Positions 1 to 6,292 of a stretch of DNA of 64,000 bases are shown in pieces. Position 1 is the stretch's first letter, and every line of letters starts with the position of its first letter. The stretch spans positions 1,240,001-1,304,000 of the forward strand of contig NZ_LT799838.1 of assembly GCF_900168255.1 (NCBI RefSeq), in the 5' to 3' direction. A program made the translations under genes and the position numbers. The DNA is from Psychrobacter sp. DAB_AL43B. Its GTDB lineage: Bacteria; Pseudomonadota; Gammaproteobacteria; Pseudomonadales; Moraxellaceae. The notes beneath the pieces are model-generated. The model ran no database searches and was not told where the DNA came from. It worked only from the letters and a program-made list of their open reading frames with translations.

Positions 1-234
1 GCATGTAGACGCTCATATCCGTAGCGCTCCTTTGTTTCACTGTGAGCGGCTTTAACCAGTAGCTCACAGTGGTTGCGATGGATCTGTTGGTCGCTGATGT
101 CACGGCTTATCCAGTCGTAGTAGCTTGAGACTTTAACGTTCAATACACGGCACATAGTGGTGATGCTAAAGAGGGGCTGGTTGTCTTTAATAAAGGCGTA
201 CCTTACTAACTGTTTTTCGCAAAGTACGCGGTGG
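1..234 (-). pseudogene. IS3-family transposase OrfB, N-terminal part (truncated by window edge)
   Basis: Reading the minus strand in the -1 frame relative to orfA gives a peptide with YAFIKDNQPLFSITTMCRVL and later KERYGYERLHA, which are typical of the start of IS3-family OrfB (HTH_21 region before the rve integrase core). The catalytic DDE part lies beyond position 1. In intact IS3 elements this frame is reached by programmed -1 frameshifting from orfA. Here the frameshift site has been replaced by the palindromic element, so a fused OrfAB protein is unlikely unless some other recoding occurs. Confidence 0.65.
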
Positions 235-300
235 CCTCATTCGAGCATAGCTCTCATCTTGCGTCGGGGCGAAGCAGTGCTTCGCTTTATCCCTCCTCAT
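235..300 (-). repeat. Palindromic 66-bp element, copy A (inside IS3 orfA)
   Basis: Read on the minus strand, the element starts ATGAGGAGGGATAAA, then has a perfect 17-nt hairpin GCGAAGCACTGCTTCGC, a CCCGACGCAAG linker, a second small hairpin GAGC-TAT-GCTC, and ends ATGAGG. The outer ATGAGG hexamers form a direct repeat. It is 66 bp, replaces about 6 bp of the A-rich slippery sequence expected in orfA (net +60), and lies in the sense orientation of the transposase. Near-identical copies are at 51855-51920 and, more diverged, at 40812-40880. Confidence 0.8.
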
Positions 301-562
301 TTAAGATCTCACGTTCCTCCTCGGCAACTTTAAGCTGTCGCTTGAGCCGTTTCACTTCTTCAAGCGCACTCATAAGATCAGGATTATATTGCTCAGTGCC
401 CTTAAGCTTGCCCTGATTAGCTTTATTGTGCCAATTGGATAAGGTCTGCATGGCGATACCAAGCTGCTTTGCGGTAGCTGAGATATTACCGTTATTGTCT
501 GCTATCTTCTTAACGGCTTCTGCTTTAAATTGGGTGCTATAAGTTCTGATCTTCTTGGTCAT
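287..562 (-). pseudogene. IS3-family transposase OrfA (HTH, terminated early by inserted element)
   Basis: The 91-residue product starts MTKKIRTYSTQFKAEAVKKI and contains the HTH_Tnp_1 domain (residues about 5-55) and a leucine-zipper-like segment near the end, as in IS3/IS911-type OrfA proteins that bind the IS ends. The family usually continues ILKKATAYFAK after the residues REIL. Here the reading frame runs into the palindromic element and stops as ILNEEG then TAA. An in-frame remnant of the original end (TAYFAKNS) is still visible just downstream of the element. A Shine-Dalgarno-like GGAG precedes the start. Confidence 0.7.
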
Positions 563-608
563 GATAAACTCCGGTTATTGTGCTTAGTTTACCAAGTTTA
601 CTTGTACG

Positions 609-627
609 GTTTCTTCAGCATAGCTCA
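609..627. repeat. 19-nt junction sequence, copy 1
   Basis: The 19-mer GTTTCTTCAGCATAGCTCA lies between the end of IS3 #1 and the OrfB remnant that starts at 628. An exact copy is at 13050-13068, also at a boundary between two truncated genes. Its reverse complement contains GAGCTATGCT, the core of the second hairpin of the 66-bp palindromic element, suggesting a shared origin. Confidence 0.6.
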
Positions 628-761
628 CTACTACAATTAGACGAGGATTCAAAAGAGTTTAGGCTATAAATCGCCAAGACAGGTGTGGTTTGACTATTAT
701 CGTCAAGCTGCGTAATTAAAATCTCCCAAGTTTGTTTGTACGGATTTGACGGCAGGGGTCA
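628..761 (+). mobile_element. IS3-family remnant: OrfB C-terminus plus inverted repeat
   Basis: On the plus strand 629-715 encodes YYN-stop-TRIQKSLGYKSP followed by RQVWFDYYRQAA and a stop, the conserved C-terminal tail of IS3-family OrfB (the family ends with SLGYxTP). It is followed by CAAGTTTGTTTGTACGG and GACGGCAGGGGTCA, an IS3-type right end finishing in ..TCA. Everything upstream of the YYN motif is missing. It abuts IS3 #1 through the 19-nt junction sequence and lies within the lipoprotein remnant. Confidence 0.65.
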
Positions 762-816
762 GGTTCTGAAGAGGGTGATTGTGCATTGCAAGCAACGATA
801 GAGATCGGGGCTATTA

Positions 817-1674
817 GGGCGTGTTGAACATTGGCGATAAAGTGTTGGCAAAAAAAATAGCGAACGTCTAATCTTTAAGTTCTCACACCAAAAGATCACG
901 TTCGCTATGCCTCGTACCATGCTCAAAGATGAACACTGGACTAGACTAAGACCTATCTTACTAGAACTGAATATTTATGACAAAGGAAATCTAAGACAAA
1001 CAGTTGAAGGTATACTTTATCGAATGCGCGTTGGTTGCCCTTGGCGTGACTTACCCGAGAATTTTGGTAAGCCTAATACCATCTACAAAGCTTATCAACG
1101 CTGGTTTCGCAGTAATAAGTTGATTGCGTTGTTCGCTTTATTAATCAAAGATTCAGACCTCGAATGGGTATTTATCGATGGTACTCATATTAAAGCGCAT
1201 CAGCATAGCAGTGGTGGTAATGAGAACCTGCAAGGTATTAGCAAAAGTGTGGCAGGACGTGCCACTAAGATCCATTTAGCGGTTGATGCTCATGGTAACC
1301 CAATCACTTTTATCTTATCAGATGGCACCACTCATGATGTGAAGATAGCACCAGACTTAATTGATAACATAGATTTGAGCGCAACAGTGACCGTATGCGC
1401 CGATAAGGGTTATGATTCTGAGGCACTGCGGGCGCATATTAAACAAGCAGGGACGCGTGATAACATCCCTCGAAAACGAAACACGAAGTCCTCTAACGAC
1501 CATATGGATTGGGACTTGTACAAAGTCCGCCACTTAGTAGAAAACGCTTTCGCTAAACTAAAAAACTATAGAGCAGTTGCCACAAGATTTGATAAGCTCA
1601 AGCAAAGTTATGAGAATACGGTGGCGCTTGCTTGTGCTTATCTCTGGTTGAAATTGTGAATGTTCAACACGCCC
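817..1674 (+). mobile_element. IS5-family insertion sequence, intact
   Basis: The 858-bp element is bounded by 16-bp perfect inverted repeats GGGCGTGTTGAACATT and flanked by a TA direct repeat (815-816 and 1675-1676). It encodes a single DDE transposase. A TA target duplication and GG-starting ends fit the IS427-like branch of the IS5 family. The boundaries are confirmed by alignment of the flanks with the related intact lipoprotein start at 3121-3156. Confidence 0.9.
907..1659 (+). CDS. IS5-family transposase (DDE)
   Basis: The 250-residue protein catalyses cut-and-paste transposition of the surrounding IS. The N-terminal DUF4096-type domain (about 1-75, with GCPWRDLPENFG) is followed by the DDE core: FIDGTHIKAH (first Asp), VCADKGYDSE (second Asp) and RHLVENAFAKLKNYRAVATR (Glu in the Y-(2)-R-(3)-E-like region). 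Length and motifs match complete IS5-family transposases and there is no frameshift, so the copy may be active. The start ATG lies 90 bp inside the left inverted repeat, as usual. Confidence 0.92.
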   Translation: MPRTMLKDEHWTRLRPILLELNIYDKGNLRQTVEGILYRMRVGCPWRDLPENFGKPNTIYKAYQRWFRSNKLIALFALLIKDSDLEWVFIDGTHIKAHQHSSGGNENLQGISKSVAGRATKIHLAVDAHGNPITFILSDGTTHDVKIAPDLIDNIDLSATVTVCADKGYDSEALRAHIKQAGTRDNIPRKRNTKSSNDHMDWDLYKVRHLVENAFAKLKNYRAVATRFDKLKQSYENTVALACAYLWLKL

Positions 1675-1732
1675 TAATCAAAGAAATGTTTTTAGCGCAT
1701 TTTTCATTTAGTTTTTGTTTTCTCATTAAAAT

Positions 1733-3156
1733 TTAGTCTGAAATAGGCGTTAAATCACGTTTATCGATCCAGCCAAATCTAGTGCCATTTTTATAAGAGA
1801 CTTGTACCCAGTCCTCATTTTGATCAACAGCTTCAATAGTATTTTTTTGGATATAGTAATTTGGTGGTGATCTAGACTCAAAGGTATCAGACAATATTTC
1901 TGCCTTATCTGACGTGACGACGTACTTGGTGGGTGGTGGGGTACAGGGTTTAGTATTATCAGGAGCAGGCGGCATACTGTTAGTATATTCTTTTATATGT
2001 TTCTGATTACTATCAATACAATAATAATATTCTCCACTAGGCATAGACCCACCCATCGTAGTGGTTGAAACATACCAATCCTTATTTTTAAAGGTAAAGT
2101 AGTAATTAATGTTTGGTTGACCTTTACTTGAAAAATATGTACCAAGAATAAAACCATTATAGTTCGGTCGAGGTAATATATCGTATAAAAAGTAACCTCC
2201 ATCGCTGGCATAATTTGACGTATTCAAGCTCAATTTGTATTTACCACCTTTGTCTCCAATAAGAACATAAAGTTCGTCACCTTGATATAGATTAGCATTA
2301 TCATTGATACGACTAATCACTAAATCATCTATACCATCTGCAGTAACATCAAGAGTAAATATTTTAAATTGATCTTTTGTTAAATCGTTTTTGATTTCCT
2401 GCAAAGATAACGACCCATTAAATGTGAATTCTTCAATGGTGCCATCTATATTCCATGATTTAGAAATACCAATTTTTTTGCCATATTTATATTTAAAGTC
2501 GTAAATATAAATATTAGGATACAATGAGTATTTAACGTAACAACGACCATTTTTAAAACCTTGATCATAAGTGCATTCATCTGTCAGATCACCCTGTTCA
2601 TTCCATCCCTTAGATATTCCTTGTAAGACCCCGTCAATATAATGGTTCTCACTTTTTTTCTGACCATTTTCAAAGTACTCAATCCAAGTTCCTGTCGGCT
2701 TATTATTTTTATAGTGTGATTCTATTTTTTTGTCACCAGACTCAAACCATACTATTCTTGCTCCTTCTTTTGAATAATAGTTATTGGGATGAGCTACGTC
2801 CTCATTATCAGTATATTCAAGCTTGCCATCTGTCAAAATATAGGGATTGGTAAACTTTTCTCCAGAAATAAAAAAGTCCTGCACTAAGTAACGATTATTA
2901 GGTAGTTCCTTAATGAGAACTCGATAATAATAGGCATCTGACTTAGAGGATTTTTCAAGACCCGATGAATCGTGAGCTCTCATATACAGAACGATATTTT
3001 TCTTAGCGTTAATGTCGCTGTTAATGTTATTCACTTCAGCCGTGGTTATCGTTTCTTCATTGCTTGGTTGATGTTCTGAAGAAGTTGATTGTGCATTACA
3101 AGCAACGACAGAGATTGGGACTATTAGTAAAAAAATGTTTTTAGCGTGTTTTTCAT
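1733..3156 (-). CDS. MORN-repeat/SH3-domain lipoprotein, immunity candidate (frameshifted signal peptide)
   Basis: This reads as an exported lipoprotein. From the ATG at 3156 the peptide begins MKNTLKTFF and, after a 1-nt frame change in a T7 run (plus-strand A7, 3129-3135), continues LIVPISVVAC with a lipobox, then an open frame to 1733. The uninterrupted frame alone could start at a GTG at 3034 but would then lack the signal. Visible parts are toxin-antitoxin-type MORN repeats (YFENGQKKSENHYIDG and similar), a middle domain with TLDVTADGIDDLVISRIND, and a C-terminal bacterial SH3 domain ending GTRFGWIDKRDLTP. The middle and SH3 domains are shared with the lipoprotein at 4648. It is last in a row of five exported proteins behind a peptidoglycan-hydrolase effector, so immunity is inferred from context. 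Confidence 0.6.
3129..3135 (-). other. Homopolymer T7 (coding strand) frameshift site in lipoprotein signal peptide
   Basis: The minus strand has seven T residues where eight would keep the ATG at 3156 in frame with the lipobox and the rest of the 1733-3156 gene. The region on both sides is conserved with the broken copy at 762-1707. It is either a real indel or slippage site, or a sequencing error. Confidence 0.6.
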
Positions 3157-3189
3157 TTGATTTGGTCTTACTAGAAATTCAAAAAAATG

Positions 3190-3885
3190 CTACAACCACT
3201 CACAATCATCATTGTAAGATGAAAACAAATATCCATTATCTTTGCAATTGAACGTTTGGTTCATCTCATTCGATTCAGAGTTAAAGAAGCTTATTATGTT
3301 TTTAGTCACTTTAAAATCATCTGACTGAGGGTCATATGAAAAGCTCACAAACCTTTTAGCATACTTGTTATCGTAGCAAGACGTATATTCAATAATAAAC
3401 TTACCTGAGCTTGTACTGATCTCTTCCAAACCGTTCATCATGCAGCCATTGATTGGGTCCTTAAACATTAACGTGTTTTGTTGCCATAGAGAGACTTCCT
3501 TATTGACCATTCGATATACGGAAACTTCAAGATCAAAGTTTCTATCGTCTTGTTCTTTAGGCTTTACAACGCTTATGAAATCGCTATCGCCGTCCATATC
3601 TAAGTCAGCTTCTTTCTCTAAAATGACTTTAGTATAACTATCGTTGGTTTGAATTGATTCATTATTAATATTACTATTGATCTCAAATACCAAAGATTTA
3701 TTCTCATTATTAAGATTATCCTGCTCAATATTTTCAGCTATATTTGTAGAGGGGTTTTGTTTATTGCCTGTTATGATTGGCTCTTTCTCACAGCCATTGA
3801 CAAAGATTAGAAATACAAATAATGCTAAAGAATAGCCAATATATTTAGTCTCTCTATGATAGTTTTTATAGAAATTTTCACCCAT
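3190..3885 (-). CDS. Putative lipoprotein, immunity candidate
   Basis: The product has a positively charged start, a hydrophobic segment LALFVFLIFVNGC ending in a lipobox Cys, a low-complexity Asn/Glu-rich linker, and a globular part with ADLDMDGDSDFISVV, reminiscent of Ca-binding VCBS/FG-GAP-like loops. I chose the ATG at 3885, which overlaps the upstream stop (ATGGGTGA). A GTG at 3897 is also in frame. I do not recognise a named family. Its position in the lipoprotein series behind the 6293-8695 effector suggests periplasmic protection against a secreted toxin. This is inferred, not shown. Confidence 0.6.
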   Translation of the reverse strand: MGENFYKNYHRETKYIGYSLALFVFLIFVNGCEKEPIITGNKQNPSTNIAENIEQDNLNNENKSLVFEINSNINNESIQTNDSYTKVILEKEADLDMDGDSDFISVVKPKEQDDRNFDLEVSVYRMVNKEVSLWQQNTLMFKDPINGCMMNGLEEISTSSGKFIIEYTSCYDNKYAKRFVSFSYDPQSDDFKVTKNIISFFNSESNEMNQTFNCKDNGYLFSSYNDDCEWL

Positions 3886-4627
3886 TAAAATCACCACATA
3901 TATCTTCTGTGACTATGTTAGATTGATTTTTAGGTGCAACGAACTCGGGCAAGTTTAGATCTTTAATTGAACCCCATTTTCCTTCAATTACTATAATATA
4001 GATATCATCTACTTTATGTTCAAAAGCTGTTTTATATTTTGAGCCGTAAGGATTAATAGCTGTAACTTCTAAGCGTCCTATTTCATCGAAAGTAAGGCTT
4101 ATAATTTCGTCTTCTATTATTTGACCAGATTCGTTATTTTCACAGCTAGTAGATGCTAGAAGCTTGTTTTTCTTAGTGTCAATATAAGGGATAGAAACAT
4201 CACATAAGCAATAAATTTGGAAGTCAAGAGAATAATTTTTGTTATCATCAAAATCAAGAGACCTGAATGAAGTATTTATTATGTCTTTAAGTATTTTATA
4301 GTTATTTTCAAGCTGAACAATACGTTTGCTATTCTCTGCCGTGAAACACTCTGTACTTTTAACATTATTGGGATGATCTAAGTTGGGAGTATTGCAAGCT
4401 TTAGCTCTATACTGCAACCAATCAACTTGACTATTCTTTATATTTTTTTTAAGTGTGCTCGAAGAATATTCGTTTATCTTTTTATATGATTTATTGAGTT
4501 CAATATTACTATTTTCGTATTTAGACTTTGTCAAACTTTCCGTATCTACTTTTTCAGCGATACTGCTTGTGCAACTAATAGTTAGTATAGGCGCAATTAA
4601 GAAAAATATTTTTAGAGTGTTTTTCAT
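3878..4627 (-). CDS. Lipoprotein with LprI/DUF1311-like domain (lysozyme-inhibitor type), immunity candidate
   Basis: It starts MKNTLKIFFLIAPILTISC, a clear lipoprotein signal with lipobox TISC. Residues about 60-110 fit the LprI N-terminal (DUF1311) pattern: VDWLQYRAKAC, a second Cys in STECFTAEN, then KRIVQLENNY. Members of this family include lysozyme inhibitors such as mycobacterial LprI. A lysozyme-inhibitor-like lipoprotein beside a GH19/CHAP-type hydrolase (6293-8695) fits an immunity role in the periplasm. The C-terminal 120 residues are not recognised. The gene overlaps the next lipoprotein gene by a few bases, indicating co-transcription. Confidence 0.65.
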   Translation of the reverse strand: MKNTLKIFFLIAPILTISCTSSIAEKVDTESLTKSKYENSNIELNKSYKKINEYSSSTLKKNIKNSQVDWLQYRAKACNTPNLDHPNNVKSTECFTAENSKRIVQLENNYKILKDIINTSFRSLDFDDNKNYSLDFQIYCLCDVSIPYIDTKKNKLLASTSCENNESGQIIEDEIISLTFDEIGRLEVTAINPYGSKYKTAFEHKVDDIYIIVIEGKWGSIKDLNLPEFVAPKNQSNIVTEDICGDFNG

Positions 4628-4647
4628 TTGATTTAACCCTATTAGGA

Positions 4648-5601
4648 TTAGTCTGAAACAGGTGTCAAATCACGCTTGTCAATCCAACCAAATTTAGTAC
4701 CATTTTTATATGAAACTTTTACCCAGTCTTCATTTTGATCAAAAGTTTCAATAGCATCGCCTTTGATATAATAGTTCGGTGGAAATCTAGATTTAAAATT
4801 CTCATCAAGTATTTCTGCTGTGTCTGCTTTGACCCTAAACTTAGTTGAAGGGTAGGGGCATTCTATGGAGATATCTTCGTCAGACATACTGTCTTCTGAA
4901 AGAGCAGATGAAGAGCTGTTCACAACATAACTTTGTGGGTGGTGGCAATAGAACTGATCTTCACCTAGGTATCCTTTGATTACCACTTCTTTAATCTGCC
5001 ATTGGTTATTATTTCCTATGAAATAGTAATCTTTAAAAGGGTAGCCTCTACTACTGAAGTAGGTAGATAGAATAAATCCTTTACCATTAGATCTCGGTAT
5101 AATATTGCTAAGAAAGAATCCTCCATCATCGGTATGATTGGAAGTACTTAAGCTTAATTTATATTTACCGCTCTTGTCTCCAATAAGAATATAAAGCTCA
5201 TCACCTTGATGCAGGTTTAAATTACCGCTAGTATCATTGATACGACTAATCACTAAATCATCTATGCCATCTGCAGTAACATCAAGAGTAAATATTTTAA
5301 ACTGATTTTTTACCAAATCCTTTTCGATTTCCTGCAAAGATAGTGGGCCATTAAATATGAATTTCTGACTGTTAACTTGAATTAGTTGCTCAGTTTTATT
5401 AGACGATACATCTTTATTATCTTCATCATCTTTAATATCTGAAATTTGTCTTTCATTTTCAAAACTATTCGGTTGAATATCATGAACTAGATTCAGAACG
5501 GGGGTTTGAGTGTCGTTGATTAAGGTTGAATTTTCTTTACATGCACTAATCATTAAGGTAAGTCCAAATAACAGTAAGTACTTTTTGTGGTTTATTGGCA
5601 T
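4648..5601 (-). CDS. SH3-domain lipoprotein, immunity candidate
   Basis: The 317-residue protein begins with a lipoprotein signal (LLLFGLTLMISAC). After an Asn/Asp-rich linker comes a domain starting FNGPLSLQEIEKDLVKNQFK and containing LDVTADGIDDLVISRIND, then a C-terminal SH3b domain (RVKADTAEILD to FGWIDKRDLTPVSD). Both are near copies of the same regions in 1733-3156, but the MORN repeats are absent here, so the two genes are duplicates that differ by module loss or gain. A peptidoglycan-related role fits the SH3b domain and the neighbouring hydrolase. Confidence 0.65.
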   Translation of the reverse strand: MPINHKKYLLLFGLTLMISACKENSTLINDTQTPVLNLVHDIQPNSFENERQISDIKDDEDNKDVSSNKTEQLIQVNSQKFIFNGPLSLQEIEKDLVKNQFKIFTLDVTADGIDDLVISRINDTSGNLNLHQGDELYILIGDKSGKYKLSLSTSNHTDDGGFFLSNIIPRSNGKGFILSTYFSSRGYPFKDYYFIGNNNQWQIKEVVIKGYLGEDQFYCHHPQSYVVNSSSSALSEDSMSDEDISIECPYPSTKFRVKADTAEILDENFKSRFPPNYYIKGDAIETFDQNEDWVKVSYKNGTKFGWIDKRDLTPVSD

Positions 5602-5686
5602 TTTAGAAACCTCTATTTCATATATAGCAATATGATAATTTTTCTACAGCAGTAGATATTGAATAAATATTTTTATGTACAAATCC

Positions 5687-6274
5687 TTAGAATATGCATC
5701 TAACTCTAGTATTGTCACCTTCTGTTTTTTCTATTTTAATATTTTCTAACTCCTTATTATTATTATTTAAATTTTTGAGTTTAGCTATATTAATGTTAGG
5801 TAATCCTTTAATGATATAGTAGTAACCACTATATTCTAATCCTCTTATCAAATCATCTGTTTCGAACTTAGCAAATCTTAGAATATGAATATCATCTTTA
5901 TGTACGTCTATATCCACGCTCCATACAAATTCGTTATAATCACTAGTTTTACGTTTAAAGTTCTTCATAGCTTTTATGCCTGAAATTTTTAAAGTTTTAG
6001 TACCTGTTGTAATGCTTGGCTTCAAATTAACTCTCTCAGAGTTATCTATATACAGTACATCACCAACAAGCCTTTTTTCTTCACTTTTATTATTAGACAT
6101 ATAGAGATCTATAAACAATGGCGAGCGAAAGCGACAATCTATTAATACATCATTGTCAAATATATCAGAGATTGCTGTGATATCTGAACTACTTTGAAGC
6201 ACTTGTCTTGACGTAGATGTATTGCCGATTATTGGAAATGTCAAAACAAGAGCTATAAATACGAATTTAATCAT
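5687..6274 (-). CDS. Exported protein of unknown family, likely immunity to the adjacent hydrolase
   Basis: The 195-residue product begins MIKFVFIALVLTFPIIGNTS, a Sec signal peptide without a lipobox. The mature part has a Cys near residue 47 and another three residues from the C-terminus (RVRCIF), which could form a disulfide. I recognise no family. It is the first gene after the GH19/CHAP-type effector (18-bp gap, same strand), the usual position of a cognate immunity gene, so a periplasmic immunity role is the best inference. Confidence 0.6.
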   Translation of the reverse strand: MIKFVFIALVLTFPIIGNTSTSRQVLQSSSDITAISDIFDNDVLIDCRFRSPLFIDLYMSNNKSEEKRLVGDVLYIDNSERVNLKPSITTGTKTLKISGIKAMKNFKRKTSDYNEFVWSVDIDVHKDDIHILRFAKFETDDLIRGLEYSGYYYIIKGLPNINIAKLKNLNNNNKELENIKIEKTEGDNTRVRCIF

Positions 6275-6292
6275 CTGAATGACTCACTTAGC

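Larger units (their letters stand above)
1..608 (-). mobile_element. IS3-family insertion sequence #1, cut by window edge and disrupted
   Basis: OrfA and the beginning of OrfB of an IS3-family element read leftward and run off the left edge of the window. The end upstream of orfA carries CCGTACAAGTAAACTTGG, closely matching CCGTACAAACAAACTTGG in the end of the neighbouring IS3 remnant (628-761), so both belong to the same IS group. A 66-bp palindromic element (235-300) interrupts the orfA/orfB overlap, so this copy is probably inactive. The exact terminal base near 608 is inferred, because the usual TGA start of the inverted repeat is missing there. Confidence 0.75.
762..1707 (-). pseudogene. 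Lipoprotein signal-peptide remnant split by IS5-family element
   Basis: The minus-strand segments 1675-1707 and 762-816 join, after removing the IS and one TA duplication, into a sequence aligning closely with the start of the lipoprotein at 3156 (MKNALKTF..LIAPISIVACNAQ). It therefore represents a duplicated 5' end of that gene. A TGA codon lies within the signal peptide even after the IS is removed, and the rest of the gene is replaced by the IS3 remnant. No product is expected. Confidence 0.7.
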
